Shown piece by piece: positions 1 to 9,728 of a stretch of 64,000 nucleotides of DNA (positions are counted from its first letter, which is position 1; every line of letters starts with the position of its first letter). Origin of the DNA: Pedobacter sp. SL55 (lineage in GTDB: Bacteria > Bacteroidota > Bacteroidia > Sphingobacteriales > Sphingobacteriaceae); the NCBI RefSeq assembly GCF_026625705.1, contig NZ_CP113059.1:4092001-4156000 (forward strand), written 5' to 3'. The position numbers and the translations under genes are program-made. The notes under the pieces were generated by a model. That model was not told where the DNA came from, made no database searches, and was given only the letters and a program-made list of their open reading frames with translations.

Positions 1-2953
1 AAGGCAGCTCTTGACTTACATCTCCTGCCGCATTTTTTACTTTTAGCACACCATTATAGGTACCCATGCCAATATTGGCGGGCACTGAAATAGTGATATT
101 GGCACTGCTTGCTGGCGCTACAATTATTGGCAAGGCGGCATCACTTACGTTAGCTAAACCTGCCGCAAGTGCGGCCCCATCCCAAATGATACTGTAAACC
201 GTTGGATTTACCCTAGGGTTAGCAAAAGGCAAAGCAATATTTACTTCGCCTACGCAAACTGGATGAGTGGGCGATAAGGTTACCAACGGAGGTTCTCTTA
301 CTACATAAGGCTCGCTGTATTTGCAACCATTGGCATCAGTTACAGTAAGTGTGTATTGGCCCGGCAGTAGGTTACCAATATTTTGACTAGTAACCACGCT
401 ACCATCGGGATAAAGCCAGCTATAGGTATGTGCACCCACCCCACCGCTAGAAACCACAGTGATAGCTCCGTTATTAGCACCATAAACAGTGATATGACTA
501 ATGGTTTCCGTTAAATCTAATAGCGGTTTGGGCTGGTTAATGGTTAATGCACCAATACGATAGGCACCCAGCGGATCGGTTACCCTAAACTGAATAGTAA
601 TTACGCCAAAAAAACGTTCTACAGGTACAAAAAGAAATGCGCCATTTGGGTTAAGGGTAAAAGTTCCTTTACTGGTATCGTAAGTTCCTTCTAGCGTATA
701 TACTAAAGTAGCAGGTGTGTGTGCCGCATCAGGGTCGGTTGCGGTGAGCGTTCCTTGCGCTTTTACGTCACATTCTATCACATCTATTTCAAAATCGTTA
801 GGCAGGGGCTTGGCATTGATATGAACATCTTCTCCAGTTGAAGTGGGTAAATCTCCATTGTAATTATTGCCATGCACATCGCCGGCGTTACCGGTTTCGT
901 ACGCCGTGTTACTGCCAGCAAAGGCATTATTTTTTGCCGTTACCCTTCTGTTTGGATTAGCAGAAGTTCGGGTTGGGTCTAGATAGGTGGCTTGTGCACT
1001 GGCATGATGCATACCCTCAGCTACGTTATTAGCTATATCTACATTGATGGTAAAAACCACCTGCCCGCCTGGAGCAATGTTATAAGCATTGGCTAAATTG
1101 GTAGAACCAATGTAGTATACGCCGCCAACCAAGTTAAACGTTGGATTAGTTGCCCCCGTAGCACCTACCATACTAGCAGTGATAGAAGTTAAGGTAAAAC
1201 CAGCAGGCAATTTAAGTTCGGCCTGTACACCACCAGCATTACCACCCGTAGTAGCGTTGCTTAAAGTAAAAGTGTAAATAGCTGTAGTGCCTGCATTTCT
1301 ACTTCCGGGTATACCCGGATTAGCTTCGGTTAAAACAGCCGTTAGTTCTGGATAGCAGATTTGGCCGCCACCCTGTAAATAGGTTGGCAAATCGGTATTG
1401 GCAAATGGACTACGTAGGCCATCCCTTCCATCAGAAGCTCCATGCGCTATCCCATTGCCATCATTTGCCTTTCCAGAAGCCCCTCTGGTTACGGTAGCAT
1501 TTACCACTGCACCTGGTACATTGTAGTAGACTACACCACCACCGCCACCACCTCCGGGCCCATGCTCATTGTTATTATCATTTACGGTATTACCGCCCCT
1601 ACCGCCATTGGCCTGTACTGTTAAAGTAGCACCAGCGCTATTAGCTAAAGATCTGATAAAAATAGTACCACCAGCACCACCGCCACCAGCACCATCGGGT
1701 GCTCCGGCGTATTCGCCACGCTCGCCATTACCTCCGTTAGCTACAATTACACCGTTACCTACAATTTTTTCTACGTTTACTAAAATGATACCGCCGCCTA
1801 CACCGCCTTTAACCCCTGTAGAAGCATTATTAGCATCGCCACCGCCGCCGCCGCCGCCCATAATTAGCCTAGTTAAATCTAAGGCAAAATTAATTCCGGG
1901 CCTGCCACCATTAGGATCGGTACTGCCACCACCGCCCTGCCAGCCTAGTCCACCAACGCCGCCCTGCCCACCGTTACCGCCACCGCCACCGCCAGCATTA
2001 TGATCGTTACCGCCACCGCCAGCATTAGCTGGTGCACCGCGACCGTAAGAACCTCCTGGCAAACCTTCTATACCGTTATCTACATCCGTGTAGCCATCGT
2101 ACATGTAACGAGGTGTGCCGGCAATGCCTTCGCCTTTACCTACAGAGCGGGTATCGGTAGATTCTAAAACATAAATATTGCTTTTGTTCTGCCCCGGATC
2201 TGTGGATTGGTTGGGTCCAAAACCTCCCCTAAAACCTTTCTCGGACGCATCAATTTTAAAACTGTTAAAATTCATGTTGCCCGCCACATCAAAAGCAATT
2301 ACACCACCCGCCCTACCATTATAGGGCACTGTAGTAATATCAGAAGTTAAGGTTAAGTTAGAGTACTGGGGCACCCTTACAATTTGAAACCTTCTTTGCC
2401 CACGGGTGTTAGTTGGCGCCGAATTTACATACTCATTTACCACCCCGTTTCCAGGGCCAGCACCTCTAAAATTTAAAGTTCCGCCGGTAATTGGCAGGGC
2501 ATTTAGTGCAATTACATATTCGAATTTGCCCGAGTAGCCCATAGTAGTGTAACCCGTACCACCCAAGCCATCGGCACCACTGTTATTAGTACCAGAGCCA
2601 TAACGTCTACTATCCTGATAGTTAATTTCGGCATCCTGCATTTGGATAATCAGGATCAAATCTCCTGGACGGATAGCTACATTTCCGTAATTGTTGCCAT
2701 GCGTATCTGTGGGTGGCACCGGATCTAACTGAATAAAAGTTTGTCCCACTTGCAAAGTTTTATTACCCGAAACAGGAAAGTAAGTGTTGATGGGATTTGT
2801 ATTGGTACTTGGCCCGTCTATACCCGATGTTCCGCAAATTTGAGCGTTTGCAGAAAAAACATTGATTAGCCAAAAAAGCACCACGAATAAGCATTGGCTT
2901 AGCAGCGCATTTTTTTTAGATATAGAACGTTTCAGCGCATCAATTTTTAACAT
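1..2953 (-). CDS. Large glycine-rich secreted surface protein with SprB-like repeat (3' end outside window)
   Basis: This minus-strand reading frame is open from the ATG at 2953 to the window edge, giving about 984 visible residues; the C-terminus is missing. It begins with a basic stretch and a hydrophobic signal peptide ending near A-N-A-Q (about residue 37). Residues about 305-490 are extremely glycine- and asparagine-rich (runs of GGGGG). Residues about 500-640 resemble DUF11-like adhesin modules. Residues about 725-805 look like a cadherin/tandem-95 type domain (TATDPDAAHTPATLVYTL), and residues about 805-890 match the SprB repeat pattern ending in GQYTLTVTDANGC. Such proteins in Bacteroidota are usually exported by the type IX system and carry a C-terminal sorting domain, which cannot be checked here. 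A role in adhesion or gliding is inferred, not shown. The proline-rich open frame on the plus strand here is the mirror of the glycine tract. Confidence 0.85.
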   Translation of the reverse strand, partial: MLKIDALKRSISKKNALLSQCLFVVLFWLINVFSANAQICGTSGIDGPSTNTNPINTYFPVSGNKTLQVGQTFIQLDPVPPTDTHGNNYGNVAIRPGDLILIIQMQDAEINYQDSRRYGSGTNNSGADGLGGTGYTTMGYSGKFEYVIALNALPITGGTLNFRGAGPGNGVVNEYVNSAPTNTRGQRRFQIVRVPQYSNLTLTSDITTVPYNGRAGGVIAFDVAGNMNFNSFKIDASEKGFRGGFGPNQSTDPGQNKSNIYVLESTDTRSVGKGEGIAGTPRYMYDGYTDVDNGIEGLPGGSYGRGAPANAGGGGNDHNAGGGGGGNGGQGGVGGLGWQGGGGSTDPNGGRPGINFALDLTRLIMGGGGGGGDANNASTGVKGGVGGGIILVNVEKIVGNGVIVANGGNGERGEYAGAPDGAGGGGAGGTIFIRSLANSAGATLTVQANGGRGGNTVNDNNNEHGPGGGGGGGVVYYNVPGAVVNATVTRGASGKANDGNGIAHGASDGRDGLRSPFANTDLPTYLQGGGQICYPELTAVLTEANPGIPGSRNAGTTAIYTFTLSNATTGGNAGGVQAELKLPAGFTLTSITASMVGATGATNPTFNLVGGVYYIGSTNLANAYNIAPGGQVVFTINVDIANNVAEGMHHASAQATYLDPTRTSANPNRRVTAKNNAFAGSNTAYETGNAGDVHGNNYNGDLPTSTGEDVHINAKPLPNDFEIDVIECDVKAQGTLTATDPDAAHTPATLVYTLEGTYDTSKGTFTLNPNGAFLFVPVERFFGVITIQFRVTDPLGAYRIGALTINQPKPLLDLTETISHITVYGANNGAITVVSSGGVGAHTYSWLYPDGSVVTSQNIGNLLPGQYTLTVTDANGCKYSEPYVVREPPLVTLSPTHPVCVGEVNIALPFANPRVNPTVYSIIWDGAALAAGLANVSDAALPIIVAPASSANITISVPANIGMGTYNGVLKVKNAAGDVSQELP

Positions 2954-3257
2954 AGCTAACCAAAAAAATGCACACGAGCTGTTTAAACAACTTATTCCTT
3001 TAGGTATAAATCTTCACAAAATGTGTATCTATTCTTTATTGTGTTTGAGCGTAATCCCATAAAGATTTTAAACCTTTTAGGAATAACTTAACCAAATGTA
3101 AACGATATTTCACATATAGTGAAATATTTTCTACACTTTATAACTTAAACATAAATAAACACCCTTTAAATGGGTAAAAAAATACTCAAAAAGCACTTAA
3201 ATTAGAAAAAACAATCATCATAAAAACAGCAAAATTCCCCAATATTACCCAATAAAA
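2954..3257. other. Intergenic region without recognised gene
   Basis: This AT-rich stretch lies upstream of the large surface protein and downstream of the DUF4397 lipoprotein gene, both on the minus strand. It should hold the promoter of the surface protein gene. I see no convincing TAnnTTTG element and no coding frame with a plausible start. Confidence 0.4.
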
Positions 3258-3290
3258 AAAGTCGCTACATTTTACCGTAACGACTTTACC
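3254..3290 (-). terminator. Rho-independent terminator after the DUF4397 lipoprotein gene
   Basis: Arms AAAGTCG (3258-3264) and CGACTTT (3281-3287) form a hairpin, extended by partial pairing inside. Read on the minus strand the stem is followed by a run of seven T. It lies 25 bases past the stop of the 3316-4005 gene, so it fits as the terminator of that transcript. Confidence 0.75.
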
Positions 3291-3315
3291 TACATCTACT
3301 TACAAAAATCAATAA

Positions 3316-4005
3316 TTATTGCTCAACTACGTGAAAATCAACTTTTACACCATCTAAAGTATCAAACCATACCAAATATATCTTACCCTCTTTAAATTCG
3401 TTAATCCCAAAACGGGTCAACACATTTTTTTCACTTACATTAACGGTAATCTCGGTACCTACAAGCAATTCCGAATACACTGGATAATCGCCAAACTTCA
3501 AAGCTAAATCTGGTACCGTAGCCGAATTATTTATCGATTTTACGATTAAAGACCTATCCTCGAAAGTTAAAGCCAAGTTTAAAAACCTTACCCTAAACTT
3601 ACCTGCTGCTGGTATTTTTGGTTCGTTAATATAACCAGCAATCGCAGGTTTTGCCTCTTTTGTTTGGTAATAAAACAACGTATATTGAGCATTTCCATAC
3701 AAAATGGCATCTATTGCCGCAGTAGCCTTAGCTTCTGTAGCATTGCTTGACCATAAGACCGTTTGCCCAGACTTAACCTTTATATAGCTACCGTAGGTCG
3801 CATACTCAATGGGCTGGTTAGTGAGCTTTTGATTATCCTGATAAAAGTCTTGCGGATCAGCATTGACATAGCTATTCACAAAACGTACTTTAGCATCCCC
3901 CACTTCCATTACCGGAGTTTCTTTTTTACAAGCTCCCAAAACCATGGTGCCCATTGCCACTAAAACAAAAGCTATCGGTCTAATTTTTAGCTTAATCCTT
4001 AACAT
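3316..4005 (-). CDS. DUF4397 domain lipoprotein
   Basis: This 229-residue protein has a lipoprotein signal peptide with the lipobox LGAC near residue 25, so it is probably anchored in the outer membrane or periplasm. The body starts with AKVRFVNSYVNADPQDFYQD, the opening of a DUF4397 domain (a beta-sandwich found in many secreted Bacteroidota proteins). A second similar segment begins near FRVRFLNLALTF, so there may be two related halves. No catalytic motif is visible. Its ATG directly abuts the TAG of the preceding gene (4006-5106), so the two are almost certainly cotranscribed and perhaps translationally coupled. The function is unknown. Confidence 0.75.
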   Translation of the reverse strand: MLRIKLKIRPIAFVLVAMGTMVLGACKKETPVMEVGDAKVRFVNSYVNADPQDFYQDNQKLTNQPIEYATYGSYIKVKSGQTVLWSSNATEAKATAAIDAILYGNAQYTLFYYQTKEAKPAIAGYINEPKIPAAGKFRVRFLNLALTFEDRSLIVKSINNSATVPDLALKFGDYPVYSELLVGTEITVNVSEKNVLTRFGINEFKEGKIYLVWFDTLDGVKVDFHVVEQ

Positions 4006-5106
4006 CTATCTATTTTTAAAACTGTAGCCATACCATTTATTAAGGAAATTAATGATGGCCCTATTGAACCTTTCGGCAGCAATCTCTCGTACCATTTCGT
4101 TATTTCTAACAGTAATACCAGGTGTTTCTGCCTGTATAGAAGAAATATTGTCTTTATAGCCCGTAGTACTCCCTAAAACAACCGTACCATATTTACGGGT
4201 ACAATACCCTCCATTAAAGTAGGGGCGTTTTTTAGGCTCGCCCTTGGCATCGGTGCCGAAAAGCGCTGCATCGGCAACCAAGGTTTTGATATTTGTACCA
4301 GGTACGGCCACTACCTTCTCTGCCTCTAGCAAACCACCGAAACTATAGGGGCCTCTAATTAGCTGCGAAAAAGGCACTTCTGGATGTGCTTTCACTATTG
4401 CTGCAATAGAAGAAGAATCTGCCAGTTGATCTAAATATTCATCGCTTTGAGAAATTGCATATCCACTTATCCCATAGCCCAGCTCTGTTTGATCAATAAA
4501 CTTACTGCTCAGCTCTTTTCCTTTTACCGAAATATAAGGTTGCGGCGTTTGGTAGCTATGTGCCTGACCATGCAAATCTAAAAACAAACCACCTTTACCA
4601 TTTTTCTGTATTTCGCCCATTCTTTCTCGGGCGGCTTTTAGAAGGCTATGATAACTCAAGTAGGTTTGCTTTCCATCTTCGCTGGCATATCTTTTATCTA
4701 CCTCGTTGGGGAAAGTATTAGGATCTACTCTTTTTCTGCCAATGGTATTGATCACAATCCATGCTCTTTTTTTAGTGGCAGATTTAAAGTTTGCGGCAAT
4801 TTCTATAGCCAATGGCAGCGTATTGATATCTCTGCCGGTAGTTCCGGTTTCTGGAATCACGGGATCGCCAACACCAATACCATCATGGGGTACACCCAAT
4901 AACAGAGGAGCATCATCATCTCCTACCACCAATTTCACATACTGTTTAAAACCAAATACCGTATCGCCAGGCTTATAACTTTTACCTTCATAAGTAAATA
5001 ATGAATTGGCAGATTTCTGGTCACTATTTTTAAAGGAAACAATGATGATGATTAAAACCGGCAACAAGAGCAAGGTGTACTTCATTTTCAATTTAGTGAA
5101 TGACAT
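4006..5106 (-). CDS. Secreted N-formylglutamate amidohydrolase-like protein
   Basis: The 366-residue protein has a hydrophobic N-terminal segment (LLLLPVLIIIIVSF); a second start 21 bases downstream (MKYTLL) would give a tighter signal peptide. Motifs of the N-formylglutamate amidohydrolase family are visible in order: PHDG, GRDINTLPLA, an N-x-x-GRKRVDPN element and DLHGQAH. The PHDG and DLHG histidines are the expected metal ligands. Cytosolic members hydrolyse N-formylglutamate in histidine breakdown, but an exported copy beside a lipoprotein is unlikely to do exactly that. The family fold also resembles zinc carboxypeptidases, so the substrate could be a peptide or amidated amino acid. It is the first gene of a two-gene transcript with the DUF4397 lipoprotein. 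Confidence 0.7.
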   Translation of the reverse strand: MSFTKLKMKYTLLLLPVLIIIIVSFKNSDQKSANSLFTYEGKSYKPGDTVFGFKQYVKLVVGDDDAPLLLGVPHDGIGVGDPVIPETGTTGRDINTLPLAIEIAANFKSATKKRAWIVINTIGRKRVDPNTFPNEVDKRYASEDGKQTYLSYHSLLKAARERMGEIQKNGKGGLFLDLHGQAHSYQTPQPYISVKGKELSSKFIDQTELGYGISGYAISQSDEYLDQLADSSSIAAIVKAHPEVPFSQLIRGPYSFGGLLEAEKVVAVPGTNIKTLVADAALFGTDAKGEPKKRPYFNGGYCTRKYGTVVLGSTTGYKDNISSIQAETPGITVRNNEMVREIAAERFNRAIINFLNKWYGYSFKNR

Positions 5107-5349
5107 TTTAAAAGGTGTTTAAACTATAGACTATACTTTTTGTTAAAAGGCTCGATTTTATTTTAAATTAATTGATTTCAAATCAAAAGCTCCTCCTTTT
5201 CAATCTCTGATTAGAGAGAAACAATACGGATCTTAGCACACCACAACAAGCAGTGCGTTTACGCTAACGTTTCCGTAACTATTTTAATGCTTTAATCATT
5301 AAGCTATGCGCTAAAATATGTATACTTGACTATTCCTTATATAACTAAA

Positions 5350-6516
5350 ATGAGCAAGAAACTATTACAGACGTGGCGTTGGTACGGGCCAAACGACCCG
5401 GTATCACTACAAGATGTTAAACAAGCAGGCGCATCGGGCATTGTAACTGCGCTGCACCATATTCCGCATGGCGAAGTTTGGCCACTAGCAGACATACAAG
5501 AGCGCAAAGCGATTATAGAGGCAGCAGGGTTAACGTGGAGCGTAGTAGAAAGTGTACCCGTTCACGAGGCCATTAAAACCCGCAGAGCCAATGCCCAACA
5601 ATATATCGAAAACTATAACCAAACGTTGAAAAACTTGGCGGCCAATGGCATAAAAACGGTTTGCTATAATTTTATGCCCGTTTTAGACTGGACACGTACG
5701 CAGTTAGATCTAGAAATGCCAAACGGCGCAAAAGCCCTATATTTTAACTGGACAGATTTGGCCATTTTCGACATCTATATCTTAGAAAGAGAAAATGCCG
5801 CCGCCGATTTCCCGGCCTCAATTTTGGAGAAAGCAAAGGCTAAATTTGCCACGATGAGCCAAAAAGATATCGACTTTTTACGCATCAACGTGTTAATGGG
5901 CATCCCTAACGAAAAAGAAATAGAACTGGAGACTTTAAGAGCTAGCATTGGCGAATACAAAACTATTGGTCACGATGGTTTAAGAGCTAACTTGGCCTGG
6001 TTTTTATCTGGCATTGCCGAAACCTGTACCACATTGGGCATTAAGATGACGATACACCCAGATGACCCACCCTATCCTATTTTAGGTTTACCACGTATTG
6101 CAAGTACCAAGGAAGATTTTATCGATATTTTAAAAAGAGTAGACCAGTCTTTTAATGGCATTTGCTATTGCACCGGCTCGTTAGGCGCTGGAACTAAAAA
6201 CAATTTGGTTGAAATTTTTGAAGCGGTTAAAGAACGTGTTTACTTTTTACACCTGCGCAATGTTAAAAAAGACGAAGAAGGCAACTTTTTTGAAGCAGAC
6301 CACTTGGGCGGAGATGTAAATATGTATGATGTGATGAAGGCTGTTACTGCCGAAAATGCGAAGCGAAATGAGCCCATGCCTTTCAGACCAGACCACGGGC
6401 ATCAAATGTTGGACGACTTGAACAAAGTAACCAACCCTGGCTACTCGGCAATAGGTAGACTACGTGGTTTAGCAGAACTGCGTGGTTTAGAGCTAGGTAT
6501 TACTGGAAACTATTAG
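5350..6516 (+). CDS. uxuA: Mannonate dehydratase
   Basis: UxuA removes water from D-mannonate to give 2-keto-3-deoxygluconate, a step in glucuronate catabolism. The protein is 388 residues from the ATG at 5350 (MSKKLLQTWRWYGPND), close to the E. coli enzyme length. A TTG 24 bases upstream extends the frame but adds nothing family-like. Expected motifs are present: TWRWYGPNDPVSL at the start, TIHPDDPP and HLRN for metal and substrate binding, and FRPDHGHQM near the C-terminus. The gene stands alone, divergent from the 4006-5106 pair and followed by a tRNA gene. Its product links with the uronate/alginate locus near the end of the window, although the two are about 44 kb apart. No UxuR-like TTGGTnnACCAA site is visible in its upstream region. 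Confidence 0.95.
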   Translation: MSKKLLQTWRWYGPNDPVSLQDVKQAGASGIVTALHHIPHGEVWPLADIQERKAIIEAAGLTWSVVESVPVHEAIKTRRANAQQYIENYNQTLKNLAANGIKTVCYNFMPVLDWTRTQLDLEMPNGAKALYFNWTDLAIFDIYILERENAAADFPASILEKAKAKFATMSQKDIDFLRINVLMGIPNEKEIELETLRASIGEYKTIGHDGLRANLAWFLSGIAETCTTLGIKMTIHPDDPPYPILGLPRIASTKEDFIDILKRVDQSFNGICYCTGSLGAGTKNNLVEIFEAVKERVYFLHLRNVKKDEEGNFFEADHLGGDVNMYDVMKAVTAENAKRNEPMPFRPDHGHQMLDDLNKVTNPGYSAIGRLRGLAELRGLELGITGNY

Positions 6517-6560
6517 CAAAAGAAATTTCAAACTTTTTTCTAATTATTATTTAGAAATTA

Positions 6561-6568
6561 TATCTTTG
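6561..6568 (+). promoter_or_regulatory. -7 promoter element of tRNA-Arg
   Basis: TATCTTTG is an exact match to the Bacteroidota -7 consensus TAnnTTTG. It lies 47 bases before the mature tRNA 5' end, which is sensible for a tRNA precursor leader. The -33 element is not obvious. Confidence 0.6.
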
Positions 6569-6614
6569 CACCACCATAAGAAAAACGGTTGTAAAATTGT
6601 TTGTTTTATGAGAG

Positions 6615-6688
6615 GCCTCCATAGCTCAGCTGGATAGAGCACCGGTTTTCTAAACCGTAGGTCACAGGTTCGAATCCTGTTGGGGGTA
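6615..6688 (+). tRNA. trnR: tRNA-Arg, anticodon TCT
   Basis: A complete cloverleaf can be drawn. The acceptor arms are GCCTCCA (6615-6621) and TGGGGGT (6681-6687), with G-T pairs at 1-72 and 4-69. The D arm is GCTC...GAGC. The anticodon arm CCGGT-TTTCTAA-ACCGT places TCT at positions 34-36, reading arginine AGA; the outermost pair of this arm is mismatched. The T arm is ACAGG-TTCGAAT-CCTGT. CCA is not encoded. It is transcribed alone, with its own promoter and terminator. Confidence 0.95.
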
Positions 6689-6693
6689 CTGCG

Positions 6694-6730
6694 AAGGGCT
6701 TTTAGGTAACACTAGAAGCCCTTTTTATTT
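6694..6730 (+). terminator. Terminator of tRNA-Arg
   Basis: Arms AAGGGCTT (6694-6701) and AAGCCCTT (6716-6723) form a perfect 8-bp stem, followed by a T-rich tail. It begins 5 bases after the tRNA. Confidence 0.85.
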
Positions 6731-6942
6731 TTAGCTTTTAAAGGATATCTGTCGGATTTGGCGCACATTTGTTGCGCAGTTTATAAATCTTGTTAATTAA
6801 TTCGCTTAGTTTCTAACTACATCATTACTTCCTCTACTTCTGACGAAAGCACTTGCTTAGACATTTAAACTTTTGCTTATTTTAGCTTCATCAAGAATAA
6901 AATTCATCCTCCAATACAAAATAGTATTTTGTCAGAACTTAC

Positions 6943-9612
6943 ATGTCAACGCTTTTAAAAACATTTATCCTAGTTATTTCCCTACTAACTTTAGCTTCGC
7001 TTTACCTAATTAAGCAAAGAAAAAAGAAATATACCAATGCAACTTATTTGGCTAGGCTAAAAGAGCTGACTGAATTTTTAAGCTTGATTAAATCTTTAGG
7101 AGGGTATATTACATGGGTGGAACGCGACAACATTAAATTAACCTACGCAGCTACGGGCAGCTTCTTTAAAAACAAAAACAAATTTTATAAGCAAGAACCA
7201 CGCATTAGTCGGTTTAACGAGATTTACCACAGCTTTGAACAGCATATAAAGCAACATAACCTAAACTACGTTAAAGCAGAAAAAGAGCGCCTTAAATTAT
7301 ACTTTGATGATATTGAAGGTAAAAGTTTAGACGAGCAGCAGCGCAGCGCTTTAGTTACAGACGAGTATTCGAACCTCATTATTGCTGGTGCGGGCTCTGG
7401 TAAAACTTTAACCATACTGGCCAAAGTAAAATACCTTATAGAGCAAAAAAATGTAAGTCCAGAAGATATCCTATTGTTATCATTTACCAATAAAACTGTT
7501 GAAGACCTTAACAAAAGAATTATGGCACTCGGCCTAGGCACCCGTGCGGTAACATTTCATAAATTAGGCTATGACATCATTAAAAAATTCGAGAACAACA
7601 TACCAGTTATCACAAATGAAAATACGTTAGGTAAGGTAATTGCCAATTATCTAAAAACCGATATACTAAACGATAGGAAAGCCTTAGAAGCTTATGTGGA
7701 GTATGTAGCCTGCTACATGAATATACCCGAAGAAAATGACAGCTACGATTCGCTAGGGAAAAAAATAGATACCGAAAAAGGAATTGATTTACAAACCTTA
7801 AAATCTAAATGCGAACCGCCAAATATTGTTAAAACCGTAAAGCTAGATACCATTCAGGGCGAGAAGGTTAAAAGTGTGGAAGAACTGATTATTGCTAATT
7901 TCTTGTATGTTAACGGCATTGAATATGAATATGAAAAAGCCTACCCACACGGCACAGGAGTATATCGCCCAGATTTCTACCTCACAGATTATGATATTTA
8001 TTTAGAGCATTTCGGGGTTGATGAACATAATGAAGCGAAATGGCTATCATCTCTTAATGAAGCAAAGTATGTGGAAGACATGTTGTTGAAACGTGAAACC
8101 CACAAAAAATACCACACTAAGTTGCTAGAAACTTATTCTTATTACAATAGGGATAAAATCTTATTGAGCAAGCTAAAAGAAATCTTAACAGCAGAAAACG
8201 TATTGTTTAAGCCGCTGGATTCGAAAGACATTTACACTAAGGTTTCGGAAAATGACCAAAACTTTGGCAAAGAAATTATTAAGCTTATCGAGGGATTTAT
8301 CAACCTAGGTAAATCAAGAAAAATGGAGGAGGTAAATTTAAAGGAGATTTACTCCGCTAAGCTCAGTGTTAAAGAGCTTTTTATGGCCGAGCGGCAAGAA
8401 ATGTTCTTGAGTTTTACGTTGCCTATTCTCAATAAGTATAACCAAATTTTAAGGGAACGCTGCGAGATAGATTTTAACGACATGATCAATAGGGCAACTG
8501 ATTTAATCAAGAACAAGCAACCAAAATACAGCTACAAATACATTATTATTGATGAATATCAGGACATTTCGTTTTCCCACTTTAATTTAATCAAAGAGAT
8601 CAGGGATCTTTCTAGCGCTCGCCTAACCTGTGTAGGCGACGACTGGCAGTCCATTTATCGTTTTGCCGGCAGTGATATCTCCCTATTTAGCAATTTTGGA
8701 AAATATGTAGGCTACCATGAACAATTATTGATAGAGCAAACGTTTAGAAACTCGCAGGCACTAATAGACGTATCTGCAAATTTCGTAAAAAAGAACCCAA
8801 AACAAATTGCTAAAAATCCAATTTCAAAAAAAGAAACTGTTGCTTCGCCAATAAAATTTGTACATCATGGCCGTGCCAATATTGAAGTAACTTTTCTAAA
8901 TGAAGTGCAAAATTTGGTTAGCCGATATGGCAAAACTTCAATTTTGGTTTTGGGAAGGCACAGCTTTGATGTGATTGATCTAATTAAATTTTCTAACGGC
9001 AACATCAAATTTATAGAAAGAACAGGCAAATTGGAAGTAAAGGGATTTGAGGATGTAGAAATTAATTTCTTAACCGTTCATAAATCTAAAGGCGCAGAGG
9101 CTGACAACGTGATTTTACTGAACCTTAAAAATGATTGGCTTGGTTTCCCGAATAAAGCAACTGACGATCCTATCCTATCACTACTTTTAAGTGACGATGA
9201 AACTTATAGGTTTGCTGAAGAGCGAAGGTTGTTCTATGTTGCCTTAACACGCACCAAAAATGAGGTCGTATTGTTTATCCCTGATGAAGCGAGCCCATTT
9301 GTAGACGAATTGCTCGAAGACAACAACTACCTTTTAGCAAAAAATGCTAAATCTTTTCAAAGCACCAATTGTCCTTATTGCAAAACGGGAAAGTTAATGG
9401 TAAAACAAAATCCGCTAAACAACAGTCGGTTTTTAGGCTGCTCTCATTATCCAATCTGCAATCAGACTTTCAAAAATTTGGAGATTTTAGATAAAAACTT
9501 ACTTTGCTCTAGTTGCGAAAGCGGCTTTATGGTAAGAAGGACTGGCAAGCACAGTGCTTTTTTAGGATGTACCCAATACCCGAAGTGCAACAACACCATT
9601 AAACTGAAATAG
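6943..9612 (+). CDS. UvrD/helicase IV-like superfamily 1 helicase with nuclease-like insert and C-terminal zinc fingers
   Basis: This 889-residue protein begins with a transmembrane segment (LLKTFILVISLLTLASLYLI), unusual for a helicase. All SF1A motifs follow: Walker A IAGAGSGKT (about residue 148), DEYQD (motif II), GDDWQSIYRFAGSD (III), QTFRNSQ (IV), TVHKSKGAEADNVIL (V) and RRLFYVALTRTK (VI). Between motifs Ia and II lies an insert with GIEYEYEKAYPH, RPDFYL and IYLEHFG, the layout of a PD-(D/E)xK-like nuclease domain seen in some helicase IV relatives. The C-terminus has two topoisomerase-type C4 zinc fingers, CPYCKTGKL...CSHYPIC and CSSC...CTQYPKC. Closest in plan to E. coli helicase IV (HelD), but longer. 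DNA repair or defence against foreign DNA are both possible; the gene is monocistronic and its neighbours give no hint. Confidence 0.85.
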   Translation: MSTLLKTFILVISLLTLASLYLIKQRKKKYTNATYLARLKELTEFLSLIKSLGGYITWVERDNIKLTYAATGSFFKNKNKFYKQEPRISRFNEIYHSFEQHIKQHNLNYVKAEKERLKLYFDDIEGKSLDEQQRSALVTDEYSNLIIAGAGSGKTLTILAKVKYLIEQKNVSPEDILLLSFTNKTVEDLNKRIMALGLGTRAVTFHKLGYDIIKKFENNIPVITNENTLGKVIANYLKTDILNDRKALEAYVEYVACYMNIPEENDSYDSLGKKIDTEKGIDLQTLKSKCEPPNIVKTVKLDTIQGEKVKSVEELIIANFLYVNGIEYEYEKAYPHGTGVYRPDFYLTDYDIYLEHFGVDEHNEAKWLSSLNEAKYVEDMLLKRETHKKYHTKLLETYSYYNRDKILLSKLKEILTAENVLFKPLDSKDIYTKVSENDQNFGKEIIKLIEGFINLGKSRKMEEVNLKEIYSAKLSVKELFMAERQEMFLSFTLPILNKYNQILRERCEIDFNDMINRATDLIKNKQPKYSYKYIIIDEYQDISFSHFNLIKEIRDLSSARLTCVGDDWQSIYRFAGSDISLFSNFGKYVGYHEQLLIEQTFRNSQALIDVSANFVKKNPKQIAKNPISKKETVASPIKFVHHGRANIEVTFLNEVQNLVSRYGKTSILVLGRHSFDVIDLIKFSNGNIKFIERTGKLEVKGFEDVEINFLTVHKSKGAEADNVILLNLKNDWLGFPNKATDDPILSLLLSDDETYRFAEERRLFYVALTRTKNEVVLFIPDEASPFVDELLEDNNYLLAKNAKSFQSTNCPYCKTGKLMVKQNPLNNSRFLGCSHYPICNQTFKNLEILDKNLLCSSCESGFMVRRTGKHSAFLGCTQYPKCNNTIKLK

Positions 9613-9728
9613 AAGCTTACTTATTCTAGTAAAAAGGTAACAAAGATGCCGGCTACTAAAAATCTTCGCGAAGAAAACTAGCCAATGCCTTATTTATACT
9701 TTTACCTATGCAAACTCTCCAAAAACTA

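Noticed and set aside
1569..2003. Proline-rich open frame on the plus strand
   Set aside because: It is the mirror of the glycine-rich part of the minus-strand surface protein, which is open across the whole region and begins with a signal peptide.
6781..6942. Short minus-strand peptide before the helicase gene
   Set aside because: Only about 15 codons (MSKQVLSSEVEEVMM) without a promoter or terminator; likely chance.
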